A stretch of DNA of 64,000 nt from Valencia hispanica. Its lineage: Eukaryota; Chordata; Actinopteri; Cyprinodontiformes; Valenciidae. Below are positions 22,205 to 33,011 of this stretch, in pieces; within the stretch, counting starts at the first letter, position 1, and every line of letters begins with the position of its first letter. Made by a program: the position numbers and the translations under genes. The DNA lies in assembly GCA_963556495.2 (NCBI GenBank), contig OY747712.1, forward strand, positions 19,196,735 through 19,260,734, in the 5' to 3' direction. The notes beneath the pieces were generated by a model. The model worked only from the letters and a program-made list of their open reading frames with translations. It was not told where the DNA came from and did not search any database.

Positions 22205-25200
22205 CTGCAAATAACAAGACTAGATGTTATACAGCAAGCCTAACATAATGCTAGTGAAGATTTAAATACAGAGGAGATGATGTCTTAAAATCTTATGTGT
22301 AACTGAATTGTTCGTTTTACCAAATATTTTGTGATCCTGTATTGAACAATGCAGTCAAATGAAATATGAATTATTTTGATCCCTGATTTGACCAAGAATA
22401 ACTCTTTGCAACTTATGTCTGATATAAATTATTTACAGAAGACCATAATAATCAGGTAGAAAGCCAGTTACAAAAACACTCCCTTGGTGGGTACAAATTG
22501 ATAAAAGGATGGTACAAAATGTGCTTTAAAAATTTTTCTCTTTTTCATGCCCAAAAATTGTATGAAACTACCAAAATTGCTTGAGTCCAAAATAGTAAAT
22601 TGGCAAAATGGACAAGACCTTAAAAATGTAATTTATTCCACTTACTGTATTCAATACAATTTCCCTAGTGGCAGCAAGATCTTGTGATTTATAAATAAAA
22701 ATGCAATAATTATAGCTTTCCAAGCCCTGGTCTGAATCTGGTTCAAATATGTTTTATAAGAATGACACAAATCCTGTTTACTTGTGAAGCACATAGCGTA
22801 CCTTTTCCTTACAATAAGACCACATTACAGATGAAGAATTGAATTGAACTCATAAAAAAACTAATCTTCCAAGTAAAAGCCTTACCTTTACCCATGAGCC
22901 TATACGGTCGTATCCTCTCCACGATATCCACACAAACCAGGGAGAAAAGAACCAAGGAAACGGGGAGCTCTGTGAAATGGTCAAGTTTTTGTTGATTGTC
23001 CAGCTGGACCTACAGTTCAATAACAGCAAAACAGATGTTAATATCTTTCTACAAGGAAGCACTCAGCAAATTTCAAAAGGGAATTCACAAGAGAAATGTT
23101 ATCTGCAATAAGAGCAGTTTGAGATGAGACTAATTTCCTGATTTTGTTGAAATATAAAGTCACGTGAAAAAGCTTTTGAATAAACTGTTGCTTGTAATTC
23201 CGACTTTAGCAGGAATAAAATTAAGTTGTCATTTCCTAGATGACTTTAATACTGTATCACACGTGAAAGAATGAAGTTTGGATGTTCTTTAAAAGACAGT
23301 TTCCCCTTCATTAAGGTTTGTAGACAGTTGTTTCCACATAGTTTTCTCAAGGTCTCACTATGGTATTTAAACCAGGTTCTGGTTTGAACTTTGATAAAGT
23401 CATTGTAACACTTAGATTGTTTTTGCAGCCTCTCTGTTGAAAATTTATTGTTTGGGATCATTGTCCTGTTCACGAGCTAATTTCAGCCAATCTTTAGCCA
23501 ATGAAAAGAGAGCCTCATGTTTGACCTTACAGTGATTTTGTATAGAGAAAGGTTTTTGACTGACTCAGTGAGTGCAAGGTGCCCATGGCCTATGGCTGCA
23601 AAACAAGCCCAAATCACCATCTTTACTCCATCATGCCTTTTAATTGGTGCAATATTTTTCTGTTGATATGCTCTGTTTAGGTTTTGCTAAACATTGTGTT
23701 GTGCATTATGAAAAAGAAACTGTGCTTTGGTCTCATCTGTCTAAAACTCATTGTTTCATAAGCCTTATTGCTCATTCATATACAAATACATGCAACAAAA
23801 CTTGGTCTGAAATTCTACGTTGTGTTGACATATTTTTTTAGACCGAATATGCTTACTTTGTGCAACCCATACAATCAAGCCATACCTTTCTTTTCCAAAT
23901 GTGTTGTCTTGAGCTATAACATTTAATATATTAAGTAAGCCATGCAACGTCTGAGATATGGCTCTATGATTTTTTTTTCTTCAGTCTTTCTGAACATTGT
24001 CTTTCTGCTTTTCTGCAGAATGACAAGCATTGGCAAACATATTACTTCCACAGAAGTACATAAAAGATAACTAATAATTATTTAGCAGTTCTTTAAGACA
24101 TTGATCTGATGAACAATAAAGTTGAAATCATGACAATTTGCAATATATTGTGCAGCCCTAATTCTTATTAAATGTTAGAATTTGCTGAAAATACAGAAAT
24201 ACATTACAAACTCTTTTTGGGCTGTGAGAATTTCTAAAACATTAGATTTAATTATTTTCCACCAAGCATCTCCAATCAGTGCAGTCCAGGAACTGATTGA
24301 ATCTGAGAGGGTTTCCTGAGAGGAGATTCAAGCATTTAACTTAGTTGTACAACAAATTGAAGTCAAGAGGGTACACAAAGAAGTTAAACCGAAACTTGTC
24401 ACTATAACTCTTACACAGACTAAAAGGGAGTTTTTCCATTCTGTGATTTATTACGTTTAGCTACACTCTCATTACAGCGAACCTGCTGACCACACTTACA
24501 GTAAGGTGGAGAACTATTACAATGTAAAAATATGTTTTGGATGTCATTACACTTCAATGCGACAGCAAGTTCCAGATAGTCTAAGATAGAAATATCAAAG
24601 AAAGCAGTTTGCCATGACCATTTTTTTTGTTTTTGGTTTGTTTTTGGTTTATCCATCTCATGGTGGTTGGGTGCCATTAAAGTTTGGGTTAATGGAAAAC
24701 CTGTTTTTCTTTACTATCTGTTACTGAGTATCTACAATAGACCGCATAGTCTTGTGACATTTCAGTGCCCTGTTTTTAGTTGTAATGGTGCCAAAGTCCT
24801 GTTCAGTACCAGGAGAGATAAGTAGTCATGTACATCGGTATTAAAGAGTGAATTTTAAGTCCATTTTCAGTTCCTAGTGTATACAGTATAGGTGATCCAT
24901 TGTGCTTGGTGTGTCCCAAGTCACTAACTAGTCATTGTGCTGTTTAAGTTGGTTGTTAGTTAATTCATTAAACATTATACTTTAACAAACACATACGAGC
25001 AGAAAAAGTTAACTTCCATCAGTTATTACTCTCAGATTTATCTGGTGCGTGAAGAGAGGCCTGACATTCACAGTAGTATTTTAAATAGTTACAAATGTCA
25101 TCTGTACTATATCTTGAAAAAACATAATAAAATGTGGGACGTGCTGCTTAAATTGCATGATATCAGTTGAGAAACCATCTGAATTTCAGGAATTAAGAAT

Positions 25201-27025
25201 AATTAAATAAACCCAATAAATTGTAAAAATGCCATTTAAAGAATCTCACATTGTGAGAAGGAAATCTCAAAAAACAGTTCAGTACACTGTAAATCTTGCA
25301 GATGTAAGGAGAGAACAGTGGTTAAGTGTTGCATATTGACCATGAACTGCAATATGTAATTATAACACCTCAAGATAAATTAAAAAAAAGTTCATTCACA
25401 AAGGAAGGTCGTAACAGGTTTGTGCATCAAATGGGCTGTTTCAAGTAAATATGAGCCTCTTCAAGGACCCAGCTGGAGCATGACAGAACAAAACATCAAC
25501 ATGTGCATCACAGAGGCAGGAGTGATCAGTCTTGATGGCATTACCTTGGAGCTGGCTATTAGAATTGCAAAACAAGGCAGTGTTGACAGGAGAAGATATG
25601 CCAGTGCTGTCGGTCTCCTGAAAAGTGAATAAGGTTTATGTTGTTAAGGTCATTAAAATAAATGTTTTCTAATAAAATGTGATCATATATTGTATTTATG
25701 TTTTGTGTTCTGGTCAGTATCAGAATAGGAATGGTTATGTGCTCCTTTAATAAACTCAAGCGCATTCACAATCCATCAATTTATATCTTAAAGGGGCTTT
25801 CTAGGGTGAACTGTTACACTTCATGATCACAGGCTTTTTATGGGGAGTATAGCACATACATGCTGAATAGAAGTGATTTGACTGCAGCAAAGTGGATGAA
25901 GTGCCTTGAACAAGTATTTCTACCCTTTGACTTTTTTCTTTTACATTAATCTACATTCATCTTCATTACATATTATTGGAGTTTTATTGATCACAAAATG
26001 TTCACTAGCAACTTCTGAGGCTTTCAGAGAACAGCTGTATTTACAATGAAAATACATAACACTCTGCTAGACTCTATTTACAAATTAAGAGACTTCTGAA
26101 GGCGTTGGGTGCACCAAATTTTAAATAGGGGTATCAGATCAAAGGGGGTTGAATGCAAATGTATACATTTGTATCATGTATGATTTAATTTGTAAAAGAA
26201 CAAAAGTAAAATGTAATTCTACTTTCACTTCAGTATGTAGTATGCCAAACTTTGTGTTGGTATGTTACATACATTTAGGTTTGTAGTTGTAGAATAGCAA
26301 AATGTGAAAAGGTATGGTATAAATATTTTTGCAATGAACAGTGACATTACTTACAGATATCATATGTACGAAATGTTCTTGGCCATACTTGATACAATTA
26401 ATAAAACTGATTTCTGAAATAGCCACAATAGCTTTTTTTTATTCTTCTACTGTTTAAAGTCTCACCTTTATCTCAACAAAGTTAAAATGTTAACATTTGT
26501 GTACACTTTTTGAGAAATAAAAATAAACCTTTGAGTGTATTCAAAGCCAAGCAGTAACAATAACATTGGGATCATCATGCCTCACACTAAACCCTTCGAG
26601 CAGAATATTTGTGCAATTCTGAACAGAGGACTTAAATTTATACCCCAGGAATTCAACATATTTTTGCTGTATCAGTATTTTCGCTAAAGCCTCAAATGTT
26701 CCGCATAATCTCAGATTTATTTCAATGCCTACTAAGACAAGAGATGAAGATAAATTATTGTGACTCACCACTGTGTGATCTCTGAGATGCATCTCCGCTT
26801 CTTCAGGGTCACAAATTTGAGAGGAACCCACACCAGCAGTGTCACAGAGGTCACATAGGCAATCGAGGCTGCCACCACGAGCCAGTAAGCAGTCACATCC
26901 CGTGGTTTAATGTCTCTTATGAGGCTGGCAAATCTCTCCATGACTACAAAGACGGGGACAACGAGAGCTGCAAACTGCAGCACCTCGTACACGATGAGCT
27001 TGACCGTCTTTCCTGAGGGCATCAT
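21582..27025 (-). CDS. tmem236: Transmembrane protein 236, complete gene (4 exons)
   Basis: Exons in transcript order are 27025-26769, 25617-25545, 23009-22886 and 22204-21582. All introns are GT-AG. The sum is 1077 nt, or 358 aa plus stop; the human protein is about 350 aa. The start is the first of two adjacent ATGs (27025, 27022). The protein opens MMPSGKTVKLIVYEVLQFAA, then has a second hydrophobic segment (AYWLVVAASIAYVTS) and a third in exon 2 (WRPTALAYLLLSTLPCF). Exon 3 has PVSLVLFSLVCVDIVERIRP. A polar Ser/Thr-rich linker follows, then several membrane segments before FKRHSMF at the end. It is a multi-pass membrane protein of unknown molecular role. In human it sits next to STAM, as here. 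Identification is by similarity of order and motifs recalled for the family. Confidence 0.93.
22886..23009 (-). CDS. tmem236: tmem236 exon 3
   Basis: Acceptor AG precedes VQLDNQQKLDHFTELPVSL, and donor gtaaggc follows GGTAAAG. It encodes a luminal or extracellular loop, the next membrane segment and the acidic/basic DIVERIRPYRL turn. Confidence 0.9.
23246..23990 (-). mobile_element. Tc1-like transposon relic in tmem236 intron 2
   Basis: The plus strand carries the complement of diverged Tc1 transposase coding sequence. Blocks such as TTTGGGATCATTGTCCTGTT (complement of the QQDNDP region), GCAAAACAAGCCCAAATCA (complement of the MIWACFA region) and TTTGGTCTCATCTGTC (complement of the DETK region) occur in the correct order and spacing. 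There are many frameshifts and stops. Boundaries are approximate, and terminal repeats were not resolved. Confidence 0.7.
24060..24165 (-). repeat. Fragment of a hAT-like interspersed repeat
   Basis: On the minus strand it begins TAGGGCTGCACAATATATTG, a widespread teleost repeat terminus of hAT-like non-autonomous elements. Only one end is present. Confidence 0.45.
25545..25617 (-). CDS. tmem236: tmem236 exon 2 (73 bp)
   Basis: A small exon flanked by AG at 25618-25619 and donor gtaatgcc at 25544. It encodes RPTALAYLLLSTLPCFAIL and IASSK, a membrane segment after the split Trp codon. Its length, one more than a multiple of three, is exactly what joins exon 1 to exon 3 in frame. An 83-codon ORF on the opposite strand covers it and is only its shadow. 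Confidence 0.88.
25899..26333 (+). mobile_element. Short non-autonomous Tc1-like element in tmem236 intron 1
   Basis: The left end reads AGTGCCTTGAACAAGTATTTC. The right end, reverse complemented, reads TTGCAAAAATATTTATACC. Between them is the block usually found between a Tc1 terminal repeat and the transposase start (AGAGACTTCTGAAGGCG, then AGGGGTATCAGATCAAAGGG). No transposase is present, and the 435-bp length fits a MITE-like deletion derivative. Confidence 0.55.
26769..27025 (-). CDS. tmem236: tmem236 exon 1
   Basis: Coding exon with the initiator ATG. It ends in CAG TG before donor gtgagtca, so the Trp codon is split and completed by exon 2. It encodes the first two hydrophobic segments and the basic KKRRCISEI loop. 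No competing upstream in-frame ATG was seen before 27133. Confidence 0.92.
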
Positions 27026-28342
27026 CTCTGAACGCTGGTGGCTACTTTGAAATTGGAGCTGAAGACTTTGACAATCATTTCCCTCAGAACGAGCCTGCGG
27101 GCCGCTGAACTCTGCACGCTGCTTACACAGCACTGGAGGTTGTATTGTTTTACTGCCAAGCTAATGAGCTGGTCACTCTTAACTTTTTATATCTACTGAA
27201 ACAGAAGCAATCCCCATCCCATAACTTCAAGGAGAAATTGCACAATGCTTGAAAATATGCAGAATGTCTTAAAAAACGACAGTTATACTGAGGTCAAGCA
27301 TGTTCTAACAAATCTTTCCACTTTAGAGATTACTTAATGAATAAATTACAGCTTTGTCACAGTTTTCAATATTTATGTTACGAGAGCAAAAAAGGAATGA
27401 CAATAAAAAGCAAACATTTCACAAGATGTCGTCTTTTACCCCTATCCACACTTAAAACTAGGTCTCCATCTAGTGTCTAGAAAGACACTTGTTACAGCTA
27501 ATATAGGTAACATTTTAAGTTAAACACATCTAAACAAAATATTACTAAATAAATCCAGTTAGTTTTTTCACATTATGCTTAAATGTTAAAAAGTATGGGT
27601 TGCTATATTTCCTATAAAGAGAGCAGACAACAGAGCTTTGAAAAAAGAAAATAACTTTGAACAAGGTATAATAGAGGTAGGTGTAAGTATACATAATGTG
27701 TTTGCTGTTACAGCTGCAACTTGCCAAAAGTTTATATTTAGATTCAGCAAAGTTCAGTTGTTTTCATGCTGGTGTCAGATGCTGTTAATTGGATATAAAT
27801 AAAAAAGAAGACTGAAAACAAATCATGAGCTGGAAGGATGGTAAATATAGACAGCCTATGTAATGGATCAAATTGCTAAATTTAGGATTAATAAAACACA
27901 ATAGAAAAGGACCAGAATAAAAATGACTAAAACTGTATATAAAATTATATATTTTCAGGGAAGGAGGAAATGCACTTATTTCTTTGTTGAAAATAAGTAA
28001 CAAAAAAGGCACACACACTGCTCAAACTTTCACATTAGAGGATGTGTGAACAATCTGCTGATACTGGAAATAAAGGAAAAGAGCACCATGGTATCCACAT
28101 TTTATTCACAAGTTCCTAATTTGTAAGTGTGACTTTTTCATTAAACTTTTTTTTTTTTCAAAATAAATGAATAAACCTAGGGCTGGGTGATAAATCGATT
28201 TTATCAGTTAATCAAATTTTCTGTTTATGAAGATTTCATTTTTGGATAAATCGAGAAAATCGGAAAAAAAAAATTCACCAATGCACTCCAAGGTTTTTAG
28301 TATTTAAAAGTGGGGCACATTCCAACTGCCTGACGATGCAAA

Positions 28343-28376
<34 letters not shown>

Positions 28377-28588
28377 TTTTTTACTTAAAGGCTCTTGTTC
28401 TTATTTTTGGAGCACTGGTGCAACCCCATGATGGAAGGGAGCCCTGGGCAGCGAGCACTGTCGTACATATCAAAAGCCGGCACTGAGAAATTAATTCATC
28501 ATGATCATTAATCCAAAACAGATTCCTCTAAAGCATGAATATCAAAGAAAACAAAGCCACACACATTCTTCTGTACACTTGGCCTGGT
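27026..28588. other. Spacer between tmem236 and stam
   Basis: About 1.5 kb upstream of the tmem236 start; its promoter must lie here. No TATA box or clear element was identified. Minus-strand ORFs here are AT-rich artefacts. A hAT-like terminus (AGGGCTGGGTGATAAATCG) starts near 28182, and an AT microsatellite is at 28345-28373. Confidence 0.4.
28345..28373. repeat. (AT)n microsatellite
   Basis: About 14 uninterrupted AT units adjoining a hAT-like repeat terminus. Confidence 0.9.
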
Positions 28589-28594
28589 TTTATT
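28589..28594 (-). terminator. Candidate distal polyadenylation signal of stam
   Basis: AATAAA on the minus strand, giving a 3' UTR of about 2.95 kb. A 27-nt A run on the plus strand at 28738-28764 lies just inside and would be a U run in the transcript. A closer signal exists at 31161-31166, so both ends may be used. Confidence 0.3.
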
Positions 28595-28737
28595 GTGAAT
28601 ACCAATTTTTAGGTATGGTTAAAAGAATACATAGAAACAGCAGAGTACAAGTTTGGACAGAATCTTTACGATAATGATGGGTTTAAAAAAATAAAACAAA
28701 CAACAAAAAAGAAACAGGCAGCATCTTAATCCTGTAC

Positions 28738-28764
28738 AAAAAAAAAAAAAAAAAAAAAAAAAAA
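28738..28764. repeat. Poly(A)/poly(T) run
   Basis: 27 consecutive A on the plus strand, within the presumed long 3' UTR of stam. Confidence 0.9.
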
Positions 28765-30272
28765 TCACATCAGGGTTGCAGTCCAACGCTGAGGTGCAAG
28801 AAGATGCTTCTCTGATGATGCACGACAATAAACTGGCTCATTCTTTCCTGGTCCCAGAACAGCTGCTATAGCTGAACAGAGTTGATATTCTTACTTTAAA
28901 CTAAAGGCAGCAAAAATAATGACTCATTTAGTTTGTCTCAACTACATTAATGTTTAAATAAAATTCTCCAAGATTTATCCTGAATGCTAAATCTAAATTA
29001 GTCAGTCTTTTTGTGTTCTTAAAGTGGTACATAAAGGGCAAGACATGACACATTTGAAACAGGATATTTAAGGAGAAAATCAACTACGGAAGTTAGTCAC
29101 CAGAGTATAGAAACTTGTCCCAATTCTAAAATTTACTTCCAACAATTGCATTTCAAATTTCCTTGACAAAGCATAGTTAAATATTATACATAAACAACTT
29201 TAGCTTCCCATTTTATTAGCTTATTGAAAATCTGTTTTTCAAAAAATCAAATCCATCTTAAAGACATGCTACATGTAAAAGCCATAAAAACATACTAAAT
29301 CCATAATTTAATGTGGGGTGAGAGATAGCAACTAAACATCTTCAACGAATGCCTCTTCCTCAGATACAAGTTCCCTCATTGTTAACACAAGTCTGAGAAA
29401 TGACAGAAAACGCATGGGGGCTCGAGTTAAGTTAGTTCTAATGTTACCATCAAACCTACAGTACAATAAGAGAGAAAGTCAAGCTCTCATCTGAAATATA
29501 CAACTAAGTTAGGCAGAATATCACACATCCCACTCTATTCGTTTAATACATACATCCTGCAATACTTCATTAAAATATAATAATTAAGCATAAATTAGAA
29601 TGCACTACAAAATAAAATAAAAAAGTCAACAATGGCAAAAGAGATGCTTCAAAAATCAGTGAGGCTCATAGAGTTCTCCCCTTTTTAGCTAAGTCGGTGG
29701 TGTATGCATGTTAGCACAGCCCTGGAGAATTTAGCTTTGGGGCTGAGAGAAAACTGAGAGCTGTGCCAACATACAGCCAACCTCATGGGGTCTACTTTAG
29801 TACAGTATATACAAATTTCATGTGCATGCTTCCGCTACACTTGTTTTCTTTCGCTCTAGAAAATCAAAGTGGCTTCAGTTTTCAGTACTTCTAAAAGTTG
29901 ATGACACTTGTAAAAGATAAATAGGAGTACAATATTTTCAGTTTAGTGTTTGGATGTAAATAAAAAAGTAGAAAAGAAGACAAAAAAAACCTTTCATGTT
30001 GCATGAACAGGACTGTAATTGGCTGTAGTGGATGAGATCAATGAGGCACACTGAATTTGTCTCAGTGTCCACAGATGTAGGCCTATTAATAGTTTTGAGA
30101 AAGAACTGCAGTGGATTTCATGTGTTATGTGCATTATTTAAATTAAATGATATTACACAGTAGATTCAGTTACACTTGTTTACACCATTTGGTGAAATAT
30201 TTTTTTGTATACAAAAGCTGATACTGTTAATAAAAAATATGAAATTTAGGGACAACATCTAATAATTATATA

Positions 30273-30858
30273 TAGGTGCATCTCAATGATCTATTTTGAG
30301 AGTTCATTTCTGTTCATTTTGAGGGTTATGAGTTGAAAATATACTCAAGTTTTCAGAAAAATCGGAATATGATATTTTGGCCATGTTATGGCCAACATAA
30401 ACATAAGGAAGATGGCTAACTTGGCAGTTGTCTAGCAGACAGTCATAGAAAACCAGCACAAGGAGGGTAAAAAAAAAAACAAGCTTAAGCAGCTGTTTGT
30501 TATCTGAATGTGTTTTAGTTTAGAAGTTTAGTGGAAGAAAAAAGTGCAGCAGGAAAAGGTACACTAGCAACAGTGATAACCACAGTCTTGAAGAGGCTTC
30601 TGAAGAAAAGCTACATCAATATTATATTAAAAATAATTTTCTTTTAGTTTTAAATTGATTTTAAGTTGTATTCTACTTTTGCAACAAGCTAAAAAAAGGG
30701 GTTACCATTAGTTGCAACCCATAATTATCAAAATTAACAGAAATAAATGCTCGAAACCTATCACTGTCTATAATGTGTCAATCTGAGCTTCACTTTTTGA
30801 ACTTAATTACTGAAATCAACATTTTGATGATATTCTAATTGATTTAGATGCACCTATA
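30273..30858 (+). mobile_element. Tc1-like non-autonomous element with GGTGCATCT termini
   Basis: The left end reads ATAGGTGCATCTCAATGAT and the right end, reverse complemented, ATAGGTGCATCTAAATCAAT. Internal blocks (CACAAGGAGGGTAA and GTGCAGCAGGAAAAGGTAC) match a widespread fish element of this type. At about 585 bp it lacks a transposase. It lies in the presumed 3' UTR or downstream region of stam. Confidence 0.6.
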
Positions 30859-31160
30859 TTGATGAGACTGTTAAGGCATTACAATCTCGAAGAGTAAGCT
30901 GTGTCTACATGTCAAAACAATTCAAATTATATTTTAAAAAAATCTATTGATTTGAAAATAAAGAATTCAAATTATACTTTTTTTTTACAGATTTATCTAA
31001 GACAGGACTATAAGACCCTTTTTAAAGGGTCTATATCATTGACTGTATGAATAAGGTCTATATATTTAAAACTATTAAAATAACAATAACCTTTTAACAT
31101 AAACCTTTAAATCTAACACTGTTTAGTTATTGAATGTCAGATTGTGTACATAAAGTGAAG

Positions 31161-31166
31161 TTTATT
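31161..31166 (-). terminator. Candidate proximal polyadenylation signal of stam
   Basis: AATAAA on the minus strand 381 nt past the stam stop codon. Confidence 0.4.
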
Positions 31167-31546
31167 GTGGCCAGATTTAGATTAGGTGCTTAGACTTGAA
31201 CCATGACCAAAACATAAATCAGTCCAACTAAAAGTGGCTGAATGTTCCAAGATCTGATTAGGTAAAAATGTGCAAAGGTGATCAATAAGAAATTATACAT
31301 ACCTTCAAACTAGTCATCTCAAGTTAAAACCTCATGAACACCTCATCACCAGCAGACAGAAGTAACTGTATTTCCACATGTACATTTGCCAAATAAAACA
31401 CAAGGTGCACCAAACGCCAGTGTTTGCCTGATGTGTTTGAAATTTTACAACCTTCTGCTCCTCTTTAATAGGAACAACAATGAACTATTTCATAAGGTGG
31501 GGTGATAATGTGTGTTTATCCTATCTATAAGGAGGAGGAGGAGGCC

Positions 31547-32085
31547 CTATAGCAGGGCTTTCTCTGAGTAAGAAGCCTGTGGGATGTCTGAGGGAGGTGC
31601 TAAGCTTGTGCCAGATGGGGCACTGTAGTTCGCAGTCTGCGACATGCCAGCAGGAGCTGTGCACGGTGCGGGACCTGCAGCGCTGGCTAGGTTTGGGTAG
31701 GACTGAATGTCTGCTGGAGCCATAGCACCAGGGGCTGCAGAGTAGACCGGTGGCTGGCCCATGTACATGTGGACATCACTGTGTTGAGAGAAAAACAAAA
31801 AACAAAACAGTACTGAATTGGAATGTTCATACCGTCCTACTTTTCATTTTAGTTTACTAGAAAATTTCAGGAAATGTATAAAAAAAACAACCAGCTACAT
31901 AACTGCTTATAAGTTAAAAGGTTATTTAGTTGATCTCAACATCATCACATTTTAATGAGCACTGTTGAGGCTTTAAATGACCAGCCTCGTCAATCACATC
32001 TGAAGAACAATCTGAACATAAAAAAAAAAAAGAGTAATTCAGTTTGTTTAATGCATTTACTTTTGATGTGTTAAAATGCGTTACA

Positions 32086-32135
<50 letters not shown>

Positions 32136-33011
32136 ATGTGTGTGTGTGTGTGTGTGTGTGTGTACATGTATAGCTATACTTGTGAGGACCAACCTTTGAC
32201 AGCCCACCAGCCTTGTCTGGACATTTGTAGTTGTGAGGACATTTTGCCTGGTCCCCACAATGTTTGACTAGCTATTAAACTCTACTAGTTAGGTTTAGAG
32301 GTATGGTGTGAATTAGGTTTAGGTTAAGGTTAGGGTTAGGCATGTATCACTAATGGTTAGGTTTAGGGAAAGTGTCTGGGTTAGGCATAGTAAAATCAAT
32401 GGAAGTCAATACAATGTCAACACAAGGATAGCAAGACGTGTGTGTGTGTGTGTATATAAATAAATAAATGAAACAGGAAGTGGTACTCCCCCCAGGCTTA
32501 CATGTGGCAATTTTATCATTTACTACAAAATTAAACACAAAACAGCAACAGTTTACATATGTAAAATAAAAGACATCCGATCTAATCTTTAATGAACAGC
32601 ACCATGCAAAAAGTTTGTTACCAAAGTTTGTAATCTCTAAACCATTTGCGTTTAGAAACAAAAATCAAACATCAATATGCAGCATGAAAAAGTGAGAACG
32701 TTCTAAGAGTAGAACTAACAAAACTGTCGAATTATTTTGATAAACTGAAAATACATTTAAAATGAGAGGCCAAAAGATAACCTTAAAGATTCAGGAAACA
32801 CATGAAGAAGCAGAATGCTAACATTTATGCCAGAAGAAACTAATATGCTTTGGTGTACCAAAAAAGAGATTTATGTTTCAGAAACTGACCTGGGAGCTGG
32901 CTGACCAGAAATGGGAGTACCAGCAGGAAGCTGCTCCACAGGAACTGCATAACCTTGTACCCCGGTACTGCTCATGGGATATGAACCTGACGCAGGCTGA
33001 CAGGGGTAGAC
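31547..33011 (-). CDS. stam: stam exons 13-14 (Pro/Gln-rich tail)
   Basis: Exon 13 is 33011-32890 ([16 protein letters not shown] and onward). Exon 14 is 31778-31547 ([20 protein letters not shown] through SYSEKALL, stop TAG). The tail is low-complexity and slightly shorter than in human. The 1.1-kb intron between them carries TA and TG microsatellites and an interspersed repeat with TTAGGG-like units. Confidence 0.92.

Noticed and set aside
25384..25632. Plus-strand 83-codon open frame with an upstream AG and downstream AATAAA, at first taken for a nested antisense gene end
   Set aside because: The minus strand of the same segment is tmem236 exon 2 with correct splice sites and phase, so the plus-strand frame is its shadow.
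26348..26420. Minus-strand segment with acceptor and gtaagt donor in tmem236 intron 1
   Set aside because: Joining it to exon 1 creates a stop at the junction, and exon 2 at 25545-25617 fits instead.
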